Assembly (NCBI GenBank): GCA_900544715.1
Contig: UQWL01000003.1
Span: 62,001-126,000, forward strand
Length of the DNA stretch: 64,000 bases
Reading direction: 5' to 3'
DNA from: an uncultured Oscillospiraceae bacterium
GTDB taxonomy: Bacteria; Bacillota; Clostridia; Oscillospirales; Acutalibacteraceae
Numbering within the stretch: position 1 is the stretch's first letter; every line of letters starts with the position of its first letter. The notes under the pieces are model-generated. The model was given only the letters and a program-made list of their open reading frames with translations, ran no database searches and was not told the origin of the DNA. Of the stretch, positions 26,259 through 37,614 are shown one piece after another. The position numbers and the translations under genes were made by a program.

Positions 26259-26905
26259 TTCTTCTTTTTATGCACCGGCCGACGGGCTGGCCTTTTTTTC
26301 GCTCCGATCTCGATCACCATGTTGGCCACACCCCACGCCAGCAATAGAATCATGATGAGGAGAGAAAGATAATAGGCCGTGCCGAAACCTACGGATTTGA
26401 TTTGAACCGCCACATCGGCAATCGAAGGGGCACTCTGCAAAAGGGAGAGGGCGCCTATGTTGGCGGCGCCGGTTTCCTGCAATTGGGCGAGCAGCGTGCC
26501 GATAGGGATGGTGCCGTCCGTCAGTATGGTGGATACCATATGCATGGGGATCAACGCGCACAGCATTAAAATTGTACCCGCGCCGGAGAGCCCGGCTGTA
26601 ACGGCATAGCGGCTGCTCAGCAGGGAGCAAAGCACGAGGATGAGCATAACGGCCAGCGCGAGCGCAAGCAACGTGCACAATGCGATCACTGCGGGCTTCA
26701 ATGGCTGCACGGCGTCCAGTTCAAAGAGTTTGCCGAACGGTAACTGCCCATCACCGGAAAAAAGCATCTCTTTCAGGCTGAGCGCAAGCTCACTTTCTCC
26801 TGCTAAAATCACGGAATAACTCAGTTTCAGCAGGGGAGCCAGGAAAAACACAGGGAACACTGCGGCGGCGACCATGGCTGTGAGAACGCGAGCAACATAT
26901 TTCAT
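26255..26905 (-). CDS. Membrane protein of unknown function
   Basis: 216 residues from the ATG at 26905. There are four clear hydrophobic helices, at about residues 5-30, 75-95, 103-125 and 180-205, with an extracellular-looking loop between the first two and the tail RRPVHKKKK in the cytoplasm. The AAAGGA upstream is rather far from the start (12 bases), so initiation may be weak. I recognise no family. It follows glnS at 47 bases on the same strand and could be transcribed from the gltX promoter, though no functional link to aminoacylation is evident. Confidence 0.7.
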   Translation of the reverse strand: MKYVARVLTAMVAAAVFPVFFLAPLLKLSYSVILAGESELALSLKEMLFSGDGQLPFGKLFELDAVQPLKPAVIALCTLLALALAVMLILVLCSLLSSRYAVTAGLSGAGTILMLCALIPMHMVSTILTDGTIPIGTLLAQLQETGAANIGALSLLQSAPSIADVAVQIKSVGFGTAYYLSLLIMILLLAWGVANMVIEIGAKKRPARRPVHKKKK

Positions 26906-26952
26906 GGCGGGGCACGATCCTTTCCGATCTAAAGCTGCCGAAGAACAGCGGC

Positions 26953-28617
<1,665 letters not shown>

Positions 28618-28621
28618 TGCG

Positions 28622-30283
28622 TTAAGCCTCCTCGTAAAATTTGAGCGCTGCGCGCATACGGGAAATCACCTTTTCCCCGCCCAGAAGCTGCATGATGGCA
28701 TGCAGGTCGGGCGTGTTGCGCCGTGAGGTCACCGCGATGCGGATGACGGCGGATACATCTCCCACATGGCCCTTGAAGGCCTGCGGGTCTTTTTTATATT
28801 CCTTCACATTCGGCGTGTAGCCGAGCGGAGCGCAGAGCGCTTTGATCCGGGCAAACCATGTGTCCTTATCATCCGCATGGTCATAAACGGCCAGATAAGC
28901 ACGCAGGATTTCTGCGGCGGCCGCAGCCGTCAGGTTTTCGGGCAATGTGTAATCCGGCTGATAGAGCTCATCATAGAAGTATGCGACGAAGCTCTTCACC
29001 TCAGACCACTTTGCGAGATCCTTGCGCGGCTTTGCGATGCCGCGGTCGATGCAAAAGATGCCCTTTGCAAAGGCTTTATCCGCTACAAGCAGTCGGTAGA
29101 GCGCCTCATCATACTGTTGCGCCCAGTTTACAGCGCTGCCATAAACCTCATCCGCCGTCATCAGGGAAATCACGTTTTTGCTCACGTCGTTTAACTTTTG
29201 CAGGTCAAACAGCGCGCCGGATGCGCTCATCTTCTTGAGGTTGAAGGGGAAATCGGCCTGCGGCGCCGCCTTATTCGCCCTGCGCCAATCCTCAAAATTG
29301 GAATTGGCGAGCGTGAGCAGGTATTCGATCACACTCTCCTTCGGATAGCCCTGCTCGATATAATAGCTCACAGCGGCTTCCGGGTCCTTCCGCTTGCTGA
29401 GCTTGCGCTTGCCGCCATTTTCCTCTTTCATGATTGGGGCAAAATGCGCGTATTTGGGGGGCTTGAAGCCACAACATTTGAAAAGCTGGATGTGGACGGG
29501 GAGCGAGGCGATCCATTCATCGCCGCGCACAACATGCGTAGTGCGCATGAGGTGGTCATCCACCGCATGCGCAAAGTGGTAGGTGGGGATGCCGTCCGTT
29601 TTGAGCAAAACAATATCCTGCGTATTTTCCGGCATCTCGATCTTGCCCTTGATGAGATCGTCGATCATGATGCGGCGGCTCTCATCCCCGGGGGAGCGCA
29701 GGCGGAGCGTGTAGGGCTTGCCTGACTCCACGGCCCGCTTTTGCTCCTCAAAGGAGAGCTTGCGGCAGGCGGCCCATTCGCCATAATAGCCTTTATTGAC
29801 CGCCTTGGCCTCCTGCTGCTCCCGCAGGGCGTTCAACTCCTCCTCCGTGCAGAAGCAGGGGTAGGCAAGGCCCTGGCGAACCAGCTCCTTTGCGAAGCAC
29901 TGGTAAATCTCCCGGCGCTTGCTCTGCTGGTAAGGGCCGTATGCGCCGCTCTCCGTATCGACCCCGGTGATGCCCTCATCCGGCGTGATGCCGAACGCGT
30001 CGAGGCCGTTGACGATTGCTGTAACGCCACCCTCTACCTCGCGCTTTTTATCCGTATCTTCAATGCGCAGGAAGAATACGCCGTTTGTTACCTTCGCGGT
30101 GAGGCGGGCCGTCATAGCGGCAAACAGGCCGCCGATGTGAAGGTAGCCTGTTGGGCTTGGGGAAAAACGCGTCACGCGCGCCCCTTCCGGAAGCTGTCGG
30201 GCAGGGTATTGCTCCTCATACTGCTGCGGCGTGAGAATAATGCCGGGAAAAAGCAGCTCGGCGAGCTTTTCGTTGTCAGTCAA
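28622..30283 (-). CDS. gltX: Glutamyl-tRNA synthetase
   Basis: About 553 residues from a TTG at 30283 with AGGAGG seven bases upstream; ATG codons further upstream lack a ribosome site and lie before it. The HIGH region is FSPSPTGYLHIGGLFAAM and the KMSKS motif is KRKLSKRKDPEA. The longer N terminus before the catalytic domain (LLFPGIILTPQQYEEQYP) is characteristic of the clostridial subgroup. It is the first gene of the gltX-glnS pair, behind a TTGATA-N17-GATAAT promoter. I saw no T-box sequence in the leader. Confidence 0.96.
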   Translation of the reverse strand: MTDNEKLAELLFPGIILTPQQYEEQYPARQLPEGARVTRFSPSPTGYLHIGGLFAAMTARLTAKVTNGVFFLRIEDTDKKREVEGGVTAIVNGLDAFGITPDEGITGVDTESGAYGPYQQSKRREIYQCFAKELVRQGLAYPCFCTEEELNALREQQEAKAVNKGYYGEWAACRKLSFEEQKRAVESGKPYTLRLRSPGDESRRIMIDDLIKGKIEMPENTQDIVLLKTDGIPTYHFAHAVDDHLMRTTHVVRGDEWIASLPVHIQLFKCCGFKPPKYAHFAPIMKEENGGKRKLSKRKDPEAAVSYYIEQGYPKESVIEYLLTLANSNFEDWRRANKAAPQADFPFNLKKMSASGALFDLQKLNDVSKNVISLMTADEVYGSAVNWAQQYDEALYRLLVADKAFAKGIFCIDRGIAKPRKDLAKWSEVKSFVAYFYDELYQPDYTLPENLTAAAAAEILRAYLAVYDHADDKDTWFARIKALCAPLGYTPNVKEYKKDPQAFKGHVGDVSAVIRIAVTSRRNTPDLHAIMQLLGGEKVISRMRAALKFYEEA

Positions 30284-30404
30284 AGCAGTTCCTCCTTTTA
30301 TGAAAGCCATCCGTTCCAAAACGGATCAAGAATGATAGAAACCAGATGTAAAAAGCGGCGGATTCCCTTTACCAGAAGCTGTAAAAGGCGCGCCATGCCT
30401 ATTT

Positions 30405-30433
30405 ATTATCGCAGAAAAAGGAAGAAGTATCAA
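30405..30433 (-). promoter_or_regulatory. Promoter of gltX-glnS
   Basis: On the minus strand, TTGATA and GATAAT are separated by exactly 17 bases, about 120 bases before the gltX TTG. Confidence 0.7.
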
Positions 30434-30472
30434 TCTTTTTGCATCATTTTTCTTTGTTCAAGCTTCTTTTCG

Positions 30473-30507
30473 CAAAGAGAAATCCCGCACGGCCTTACCA
30501 TGCGGGA
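30473..30507 (-). terminator. Terminator after the amidohydrolase
   Basis: A 7-bp stem TCCCGCA/TGCGGGA followed on the minus strand by TTTCTCTTT, directly after the gene end. Confidence 0.65.
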
Positions 30508-30513
30508 ACGGGT

Positions 30514-31320
30514 TCATGATACATGCAACAGGCGGCAGGCGTTCTCGCCGAGGATGGCCTCCGTTTCCTCCGGCGGCAGGCCGAGGCTTTTCACAAAACG
30601 GATTTCATTGCCCGTATCGCTCCAGGGCATATCGCTGCCCAGCAGGATTTTTTCTGCGCCGTGCGCGCGGATGATCTCCCGCGCCCAGTCCGGCGGCATA
30701 CGGGAAAAGGAGAAGGCTGTGTCAAAATAGAGCGGTTTCCCCACGAGAAATTTCAATACATCCTGCCAGCACAGATAGCCGCCCATATGGGCGGCCACGA
30801 CCGGTGCGCTTCCAAAGGCAGGCAGGATATGGGCAAGGCGCTCCGGTGTGCAGTGCACCGGGTCTGGATAGCCGATATCGACACCCGCGTGAAAGACGGT
30901 AATCAGCCCCAGGGAGGCGATCTTTTCATAGATCGGAAGCATTCTATCCTCATCGACGAAAAAATGCTGGTAATCCGGATGCAGCTTTACGCCCTTCAGG
31001 CCCGCCGCGTAGATGCGCTCGAGTTCGTCAAGCGCGCCCGGGCTCTCCGGATGGATGCTGCCGAAGGCGTAAAGATTGGGAAAGCGGTTGTTTGTATCAA
31101 TGGCGAAATGGTTGACGCTCTCCTGCTGGCGCGGGTTGGTGGCAATATTGAGCACCACAGCGCCGTCTGCTCCGCTGGAAAGGATCTGCTCCAGAAGGCT
31201 CTCCGCCGTGCCCTTGTGGAAAGGGATCGCGTCGCCCGAGCAGAGGGAGAGGCCTGCGAGCGCCTTTTCGGCGATCTTTTCCGGGAAACAGTGGGTGTGA
31301 AAATCAATGATGCGGCTCAT
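30514..31320 (-). CDS. Metal-dependent amidohydrolase, TIM-barrel
   Basis: 268 residues. The N-terminal IIDFHTHCFP supplies the first two metal-binding histidines of the amidohydrolase superfamily. KGVKLHPDYQHFF carries the next region, VFHAGVDIGYPDP and VVAAHMGGYLCW further metal or substrate residues, and LGSDMPWSD the final catalytic Asp. This set is typical of the amidohydrolase-2 (ACMSD-like, decarboxylase or lactonase) family. It lies 37 bases behind typA on the same strand and may share its transcript; a link to BipA is not obvious. Substrate unknown. Confidence 0.9.
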   Translation of the reverse strand: MSRIIDFHTHCFPEKIAEKALAGLSLCSGDAIPFHKGTAESLLEQILSSGADGAVVLNIATNPRQQESVNHFAIDTNNRFPNLYAFGSIHPESPGALDELERIYAAGLKGVKLHPDYQHFFVDEDRMLPIYEKIASLGLITVFHAGVDIGYPDPVHCTPERLAHILPAFGSAPVVAAHMGGYLCWQDVLKFLVGKPLYFDTAFSFSRMPPDWAREIIRAHGAEKILLGSDMPWSDTGNEIRFVKSLGLPPEETEAILGENACRLLHVS

Positions 31321-31357
31321 GAATAACGCTCTTTTCTATGAAAGTGGAGGTGCGGGT

Positions 31358-33178
31358 TCAGTGCTTGCCAAATTGCTTTTTCATGCGCAGATCCTTCGCC
31401 AAAATCGTTTTGCGCAGCCGGAGTGTGCTGGGCGTTACCTCCAGCAGTTCATCATCCTTGATAAACTCCATGCACTGCTCGAGGCTCATTGTCGTCGGCG
31501 GGACGAGGCGCAGCGCGTCATCCGAGCCGGCGGCACGGGTGTTGGTCATCTGCTTTTTTTTGCAGACGTTACAGACGATATCTTCGTTTTTAGCGCATTC
31601 GCCCACGATCATGCCCTCATATACCGGCACACCCGGGCCGACGAACAGCCGGCCGCGCTCCTGTGTGTTAAACAGGCCGTATCCCGTGGCTTCCCCCGCC
31701 TCATGCACGATGATCGAGCCGCGCTCGCGGGTTTGAATTTCGCCCTTATAGGGCTCATAGCCGGCGAATAGTTGGTTCATAATGCCGTTGCCGTTGGTAT
31801 CCGTCATGAATTCCGAACGGTAGCCGATTAAGCCGCGCGCCGGGATCTTGAATTCTAAGTGGGTAGAGCCGCCGTCACGCGTGCCCATATTTTCTAATTC
31901 GCCCTTGCGGGAACCGATCTTCTCCATGACTGGGCCGACATACTGCTCGGGCACTTCCACAATGAGCAATTCCATCGGTTCAAGCTTTTTGCCGTTTTCT
32001 TCTTTTAGGATGACCTTCGGGCGGGAAACCTGGAATTCATAGCCTTGGCGGCGCATTGTTTCAATCAGGATGGAGAGGTGCAGCTCGCCGCGGCCGGAAA
32101 CTTTGAAGCAGTCGGTCGTTTCCGTTTCCTCCACGCGCATGCTGACGTTTGTTTCCACCTCTTTGAATAGGCGGTCACGAATATTGCGGGAGGTAACGAA
32201 TTTGCCCTCCTTGCCTGCGAAGGGGCTGTTGTTTACCATAAAGTTCATGGAGATCGTAGGCTCGTCAATTTTCACAAAGGGAAGGGGCTCGATGCATTCC
32301 GGATCGCAGGCCGTTTCGCCGATATTCAAATCCGTGATGCCGGATACGGCAACCAGATCGCCGAGCGACGCCTCCGGCACCTCCACGCGGCGCAACCCCT
32401 CAAATTGATATAGGCGGGAAACTTTCACGTTTTCCACCGTGCCATCCGTTTTACACAGGGCAACCTGCTGGCCGTGCTGCACCGTGCCGCGCTCCACGCG
32501 CCCGATGCCGATGCGGCCCACGTAATCATCATAATCGAGGGAGGAGAAGCGGATTTGCAGCGGCCCGTTCAAATCGCCCTGCGGGGGCGCAATGTTTTCA
32601 AGGATCGAATCGAGCAGCGGGCGCATATCCCCTTCGCGCACGTCCGGGGAGAGGGAGGCGTAGCCATCCCGTGCGGAAGCGTAGACAACCGGGAATTCGA
32701 GCTGGTCGTCGTCTGCGCCGAGCTCAATGAATAGATCGAGCACCTCGTCGATCACTTCGAGCGGGCGCGCGCCGGGGCGGTCGACCTTATTGACGACGAC
32801 GATGGCCTTTTTGTGCAGATTGAGCGCCTTTTGCAGCACGAAGCGTGTTTGCGGCATGCAGCCCTCAAACGCGTCGACGAGCAGCAGCACGCCGTCAACC
32901 ATCATCATGATGCGCTCCACCTCGCCGCCGAAATCGGCGTGGCCGGGCGTATCTACAATATTGATTTTCGTATCCTTATAATGGACGGATGTGTTTTTAG
33001 AGAGGATGGTGATGCCGCGTTCGCGCTCGAGGTCGTTTGAGTCCATCACGCGCTCCTGCACCTGTTCATTCTGCCGGAAAATACCGCTCTGGCGGAGCAT
33101 CTGATCGACCAGCGTCGTTTTGCCGTGGTCAACGTGGGCGATAATTGCTACATTCCGGACGTCGTTTCTCTGATCCAA
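31358..33178 (-). CDS. typA: Ribosome-associated translational GTPase TypA/BipA
   Basis: About 606 residues. The GTPase domain has NVAIIAHVDHGKTTLVDQML (G1), RERGITI (G2), DTPGHADF (G3) and NKVDRPGA (G4). EF-G-like domains II, III and V follow, then the BipA-specific C-terminal domain (GLFNTQERGRLFVGPG and GSDDALRLVPP). The ATG at 33196 has no ribosome site, whereas the TTG at 33178 sits six bases after AAGGTG and gives the usual N terminus, so TTG is preferred. BipA assists ribosome assembly and stress adaptation. It is divergent from alr. Confidence 0.96.
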   Translation of the reverse strand: MDQRNDVRNVAIIAHVDHGKTTLVDQMLRQSGIFRQNEQVQERVMDSNDLERERGITILSKNTSVHYKDTKINIVDTPGHADFGGEVERIMMMVDGVLLLVDAFEGCMPQTRFVLQKALNLHKKAIVVVNKVDRPGARPLEVIDEVLDLFIELGADDDQLEFPVVYASARDGYASLSPDVREGDMRPLLDSILENIAPPQGDLNGPLQIRFSSLDYDDYVGRIGIGRVERGTVQHGQQVALCKTDGTVENVKVSRLYQFEGLRRVEVPEASLGDLVAVSGITDLNIGETACDPECIEPLPFVKIDEPTISMNFMVNNSPFAGKEGKFVTSRNIRDRLFKEVETNVSMRVEETETTDCFKVSGRGELHLSILIETMRRQGYEFQVSRPKVILKEENGKKLEPMELLIVEVPEQYVGPVMEKIGSRKGELENMGTRDGGSTHLEFKIPARGLIGYRSEFMTDTNGNGIMNQLFAGYEPYKGEIQTRERGSIIVHEAGEATGYGLFNTQERGRLFVGPGVPVYEGMIVGECAKNEDIVCNVCKKKQMTNTRAAGSDDALRLVPPTTMSLEQCMEFIKDDELLEVTPSTLRLRKTILAKDLRMKKQFGKH

Positions 33179-33239
33179 TTCTTTCACCTTCAACATTTTA
33201 TGGTCGTCTATCGATAAACCAAGTTTTATCGTTCAGAAA

Positions 33240-33269
33240 GGGAATCCCTTACCGAAGGGCACGATTCCC
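33240..33269 (-). other. Stable hairpin in the typA leader
   Basis: GGGAATC pairs with GATTCCC and the inner CCCTT with AAGGG. TTTCTG follows on the minus strand. It could be a weak attenuator or simply structure; the remaining part of the 33197-33547 gap shows only the alr promoter. Confidence 0.35.
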
Positions 33270-33454
33270 CAATCTTATTTATTTTATCACTTCACAGAGT
33301 ACACCGCAACGGGAAAGACGCAGAACATCACAAAATTAAGGCTGAAAAATTGGGCATTGTGTTGGAATGCAGAAAAAGCGGGCGTGTTTCGCAAGCCACG
33401 CCTGCCCGAGGCTTCGGATGCGTTTGGAACGCATGCTTTTCGTCGCTCTGCACA

Positions 33455-33483
33455 TTGACGGATAATGCGCAGGCGTTTATAAT
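33455..33483 (+). promoter_or_regulatory. Promoter of alr
   Basis: TTGACG, 17 bases, TATAAT; start codon 65 bases downstream. Confidence 0.8.
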
Positions 33484-33547
33484 AAACTGATATGGATATC
33501 GAGCGAAAACCTGGGGCGGCCCGCCGCCCTGAAAGGATTTTTGAAAG

Positions 33548-34726
33548 ATGGATGATTTTTTGAAACGCACATGGCTGGAGATTGACCTCGACGCCATCCA
33601 CGAAAACTATGATAAAATCCGCGCCTTCGTTGCGCCGGAAGCGCAGGTTATGGCGGTGATTAAGGCGGACGCCTACGGCCATGGCGTGGAATACACGGCG
33701 CGGGAGATGAGCGAGGCCGGGGTGGATTGGTTTGCCGTATCCAACCTGGAGGAGGCGATCCAGGTGCGCCGGGCCGGGCTCGAGAAGCCCCTGCTGATTC
33801 TTGGCTATACGCCGCCGGAATATGCGCAGCAGCTCGCGGTGAACGGCATCTCCCAAGCCGTTTTTGATGAAAATTATGGCCGCCAGCTGGCCGCTTGTGC
33901 CCAGCGGGATGGCGTGCAGGTGCGCATCCATGTGAAGGTGGACACTGGGATGACCCGGATTGGCTTCCCCTACCGGGACAATGTGGAGGATGCAGGGTCT
34001 GTGGATGCCATCGAAGCGGTATGCGCCCTGCCGGGGCTTTACCCGGAGGGGATTTTTACGCACCTGTCCTGCGCGGATGAGGAGGGCGGTGCGGAGGTTT
34101 ACACGCGGATTCAATACGATCTGTTTCTGGATATGGTCGAACGGCTCAGCAGGAGAAAAGTCCGTTTTGAGCTACGCCACTGCTCCAATTCCGCCGCGAC
34201 CGTGCATTATCCAGAGATGCACCTCGACCTGGTGCGGCCTGGCATCCTGCTCTATGGGATGATGCCGTCGCCTGAGCTGAACGACCCGCTGTCCCTTTGC
34301 CCTACGATGGAGATGAAAACGGTGATCTCCCAGATCAAGGAGGTGCCGGCAGGCGTGCCTGTCAGCTATGGCCGCACCTTTGTCACGCCGCACGCCATGC
34401 GGCTTGCGACCGTGCCGGTCGGCTATGCAGACGGCTACCCGCGTGCCCTGTCGGGCAATGCGCAAATGCTGCTGCATGGACAGCGTGTGCCAGTGGTGGG
34501 CCGTATTTGCATGGATCAGTGCATGCTGGATGTGAGCGCCGTCCCCGATGCGCGGGAAGGGGATACCGTGACTGTATTCGGCGGGGAAATCACCGTGGAT
34601 GAGTTGGCCGCCCGGGCAAACACGATCAATTATGAAATCATCTGCGGGATCAGCAAGCGCGTGCCGCGGGTGTTCCTTCGCGCGGGCAAAGCGGAGCATA
34701 TGACGGATTACATGAGCCTGCGCTGA
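33548..34726 (+). CDS. alr: Alanine racemase
   Basis: 392 residues. The PLP lysine is in VMAVIKADAYGHG, the standard signature, and the second catalytic base, tyrosine, is in PVSYGRTFVTP. The C-terminal beta domain has VPVGYADGYPRAL and VGRICMDQCMLDV. It interconverts L- and D-alanine for peptidoglycan. AGGAT lies before the ATG. It has its own promoter and is followed by a MATE gene after 140 bases. Confidence 0.96.
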   Translation: MDDFLKRTWLEIDLDAIHENYDKIRAFVAPEAQVMAVIKADAYGHGVEYTAREMSEAGVDWFAVSNLEEAIQVRRAGLEKPLLILGYTPPEYAQQLAVNGISQAVFDENYGRQLAACAQRDGVQVRIHVKVDTGMTRIGFPYRDNVEDAGSVDAIEAVCALPGLYPEGIFTHLSCADEEGGAEVYTRIQYDLFLDMVERLSRRKVRFELRHCSNSAATVHYPEMHLDLVRPGILLYGMMPSPELNDPLSLCPTMEMKTVISQIKEVPAGVPVSYGRTFVTPHAMRLATVPVGYADGYPRALSGNAQMLLHGQRVPVVGRICMDQCMLDVSAVPDAREGDTVTVFGGEITVDELAARANTINYEIICGISKRVPRVFLRAGKAEHMTDYMSLR

Positions 34727-34866
34727 AGCGCGTAGCGGGCTGGCAGGGCTTCCGCACGCGGTAACCCGCGGAGGAGGCCTCCTTTTATGCGCCCGCCGCC
34801 ATTCTCTTCGTGAGGAGCACGGCACATGGCAACCAATACATTACCCTGTTCAGAGAGGAATTGAAA

Positions 34867-36243
34867 ATGGATCAGACAAATGAAACGCGGCTTGGGAGCG
34901 CGCCGCTTGGCAAGCTCCTGTTTCAGCTCGGCCTGCCCGGCGTGGCGGCCCAGGTCATCAATGTGCTCTATAATATTGTAGACCGCATCTATATCGGTAA
35001 TATTCCGGGCACGGGCGATATGGCGCTGACCGGCGTGGGCGTGACTCTGCCGGTCATCATGGTGATTTCCGCCTTCAGCGCTTTTGTCGGCATGGGCGGC
35101 GCGCCGCTTGCCTCCATCCGGCTGGGCGCGCAGGATCATGAGGGGGCACAGCGGATTTTGGGAAGCTGCATCATTTCCCTGATCTCCCTCTCCGTCATTT
35201 TGATGGCTGTTTTTTTGGCCTTTCAGCGTCCGCTTCTGTTTGCCTTCGGCGCGAGTGAAAACGTGATCGGCTATGCGCAGGATTACCTCACGATTTATCT
35301 TTTCGGCACGCTGTTTGTGCAGCTTGCTTTGGGGTTAAATACTTTTATCAGCGCGCAGGGCAAGGCGAAAACGGCGATGCTTTCTGTTTTGATCGGTGCG
35401 GTGCTCAACATTGTGCTCGATCCGCTGTTTATTTTTGTATTCGATATGGGCGTGCGCGGCGCGGCGCTGGCCACCATCATTTCACAGGCGGCGTCCGCGG
35501 CGTGGGTGGTCAGCTTTCTGCTGGGCAAACGCACGGCGATCCCGGTGCGTAAAAAATACCTCCGCTTTGATTGGCGGATCATTGGCCAGGTGGTGGGCCT
35601 GGGCGTTTCGCCCTTTATTATGCAGGCGACGGAGAGCCTCGTGACCATCACGCTCAACAGCGGCCTTCAGGCCTACGGAGGGGATTTGTATGTGGGCAGC
35701 ATGACCATCCTCACAAGTGTGCTCCAGCTGATCGTTATGCCGATCAATGGGTTTACGCAGGGGGTACAGCCGATCATGAGCTATTGCTACGGCGCGGGAG
35801 ATCATGCCCGCGTGCGGCAAACTTACCATCGGCTGTTGACAGTTACGCTCTCCTTTTCCGTAGTTGCCTGCTTGCTTGCGATTCTGCTTGCCCATCCGCT
35901 GGCCCGCCTGTTCAGCCCCAATCAGGCGCTGATCGATTTAACAGCGCGTATGATGCCGGTCTTTTTGGGCGGGATTTGGATCTTCGGCGCGCAGCTTGCC
36001 TGCCAGGCCACTTTTCTAGCGCTGGGGCAGGCAAAGATATCCCTCTTCCTTGCGCTGCTCAGGAAGGTGATCCTGCTTGTGCCGCTGGCGCTCGTTCTGC
36101 CGCGCTTTTTTGGCGTAACGGGGATCTATTTCTCTGAGCCGATAGCGGATTTTGTGGCCTCCTGCACAACGCTTGTAATTTTCCTGACTCGCTATAAAAA
36201 GCTGCTTCCCCTACCGAAAAAGGCACTGGAAGAAGCAAACTGA
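34867..36243 (+). CDS. MATE-family efflux transporter
   Basis: 458 residues with twelve helices. The first half starts FQLGLPGVAAQVINVLYNIV and the second contains VMPINGFTQGVQPIMSYCYG, the conserved second-half motif. It is related to, but clearly different from, the MATE gene at 24 kb. The ATG at 34867 has GAGAGG at good distance; an upstream in-frame start at 34810 has none. The substrate is unknown. The gene lies between alr and an ECF S component. Confidence 0.92.
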   Translation: MDQTNETRLGSAPLGKLLFQLGLPGVAAQVINVLYNIVDRIYIGNIPGTGDMALTGVGVTLPVIMVISAFSAFVGMGGAPLASIRLGAQDHEGAQRILGSCIISLISLSVILMAVFLAFQRPLLFAFGASENVIGYAQDYLTIYLFGTLFVQLALGLNTFISAQGKAKTAMLSVLIGAVLNIVLDPLFIFVFDMGVRGAALATIISQAASAAWVVSFLLGKRTAIPVRKKYLRFDWRIIGQVVGLGVSPFIMQATESLVTITLNSGLQAYGGDLYVGSMTILTSVLQLIVMPINGFTQGVQPIMSYCYGAGDHARVRQTYHRLLTVTLSFSVVACLLAILLAHPLARLFSPNQALIDLTARMMPVFLGGIWIFGAQLACQATFLALGQAKISLFLALLRKVILLVPLALVLPRFFGVTGIYFSEPIADFVASCTTLVIFLTRYKKLLPLPKKALEEAN

Positions 36244-36330
36244 CCTTCTTTAAATTATGAATTCTGTGTATTTTCATCAAGACAGATTTTGTGTATAGTA
36301 GGGGCAGAAATCGTTGAGGAGGACTGTTCC

Positions 36331-36870
36331 ATGGCAAATACACAAACTGCTGCAAAAACGAAGACCAATAAGCTGATTCTGCTCGTGCTCAGCGCGCTTT
36401 TTGCGGCGATGATCACGGTGATGACTGCATTTTTGTTTCATATCCCGATCGGGGTCAACGGCGGATATCTTCACTTTGGCGATGCATTGATCTATCTCGC
36501 CGCCAGCATGTTGCCCGCGCCGTATGCGTGCACGGCGGCCGCTGTGGGCGCAGGACTTGCCGATATCGTCTCCGGTGCGCCGATCTGGGCGCCGTTTACG
36601 CTGGTCATCAAGGCGTGCATTGCGCTGCTCTTTACCTCAAAAAAGGAAAAACTGCTCAATAAACGCAATGCGCTTGCCCTGCTGGGCGCATGGCCTATCA
36701 CCTGTGTGGGATACTATATTGCGGAGGCGATTATCACGGGCAACTGGATCGTCCCTGCGGCGGGCCTTCCAGCCAATACGATCCAGGCCGCAGGCAGCGC
36801 AGTGCTGTTTGTGCTCATTGCACTCGCGTTGGATAAAATGCGCTTTAAAAGCCGTCTGAAACTGTCCTGA
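36331..36870 (+). CDS. ECF transporter S component
   Basis: 179 residues with five to six helices. VNGGYLHFGDALIYLAASM near residue 45 and AGLADIVSGAPIWAPFTLVI near residue 75 are the typical membrane signature of TIGR04002-type S components, which bind a vitamin or precursor and share the energising EcfA-A'-T module. TGAGGAGG precedes the ATG. No EcfAT genes and no riboswitch are visible near it, so it must use a module coded elsewhere and the substrate cannot be named. Confidence 0.85.
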   Translation: MANTQTAAKTKTNKLILLVLSALFAAMITVMTAFLFHIPIGVNGGYLHFGDALIYLAASMLPAPYACTAAAVGAGLADIVSGAPIWAPFTLVIKACIALLFTSKKEKLLNKRNALALLGAWPITCVGYYIAEAIITGNWIVPAAGLPANTIQAAGSAVLFVLIALALDKMRFKSRLKLS

Positions 36871-36944
36871 ATCAGAATCCTTCCGGCGGCAGAAGGCGCT
36901 TGAAATGATTGAAAATAGAAAACTGAGAAGAGGTCTGATGAATC

Positions 36945-37496
36945 ATGCTGGAAGAGATTACAAAACAGGCAAAGCTGGCAGTCACACAGGTGTTGGATGC
37001 GGCAAAGCTCGAAAGTGGGCAGCTTTTTGTCGTGGGCTGTTCATCGAGCGAGGTCTGCGGTAGCAAAATCGGGACGAATTCGAGCCTTGAGACGGCGCAG
37101 GCCGTTTTTGCCGGAATTTATCCGGTGCTTCAGGAGCGGGGGATTTATCTGGCAGCGCAGTGCTGCGAGCATCTCAACCGCGCCATTATCATCGAGCAGG
37201 AGGCTGCGCGGAAATTCGGTTATGAGGAGGTCAATGTCGTCCCTCAGCCGAAGGCAGGCGGTTCCTTTGCGACGACGGCATATGCCGCATTTGATCATCC
37301 CGTGGCGGTGGAGGAAGTGCGTGCGGACGCGGGGCTCGATATCGGCGGCACGCTCATCGGGATGCACCTCAAGCGTGTAGCGGTTCCCATCCGCATTGAA
37401 ACAAAACGGATTGGAGAGGCGATTGTCCTCTGCGCCCGGACCCGGCCAAAGTTCATTGGTGGGATGCGCGCGCACTACGATGAAAGCAAAATGTAA
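36945..37496 (+). CDS. UPF0340 (YwlG/TIGR01440) family protein
   Basis: 183 residues. The family is recognisable from FVVGCSSSEVCGSKIGTNSS near residue 30, AAQCCEHLNRAIIIEQE in the middle and ALDIGGTLIGMHLK-like wording (here GLDIGGTLIGMHLKRVA) towards the end. The fold is cytosolic and the conserved Cys and His residues suggest a binding site, but no activity is established. It is 74 bases after the ECF S component, with a terminator directly behind. Confidence 0.9.
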   Translation: MLEEITKQAKLAVTQVLDAAKLESGQLFVVGCSSSEVCGSKIGTNSSLETAQAVFAGIYPVLQERGIYLAAQCCEHLNRAIIIEQEAARKFGYEEVNVVPQPKAGGSFATTAYAAFDHPVAVEEVRADAGLDIGGTLIGMHLKRVAVPIRIETKRIGEAIVLCARTRPKFIGGMRAHYDESKM

Positions 37497-37510
37497 TATG
37501 CAGATTGCCG

Positions 37511-37550
37511 GGGGCGCCATACGATAAACGTGTGGCGCCCTTGCGTTTTG
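37511..37550 (+). terminator. Terminator after the UPF0340 gene
   Basis: A GC-rich stem (GGGCGCCA...TGGCGCCC extended by ACG/CGT) followed by TTGCGTTTT. Its tail overlaps the -35 box of the tyrA promoter. Confidence 0.75.
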
Positions 37551-37569
37551 TAGAACCATATGGTATACT
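37541..37569 (+). promoter_or_regulatory. Promoter of the prephenate dehydrogenase gene
   Basis: TTGCGT, 17 bases, TATACT; start codon 45 bases downstream. Confidence 0.65.
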
Positions 37570-37614
37570 TTTTTCAGTAATTTTACGATTTAAAGTGAAA
37601 AAGGATGGCACAGT

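Noticed and set aside
30284..30472. T-box riboswitch before gltX
   Set aside because: No T-box core sequence or specifier-like stem followed by antiterminator was seen in the leader.
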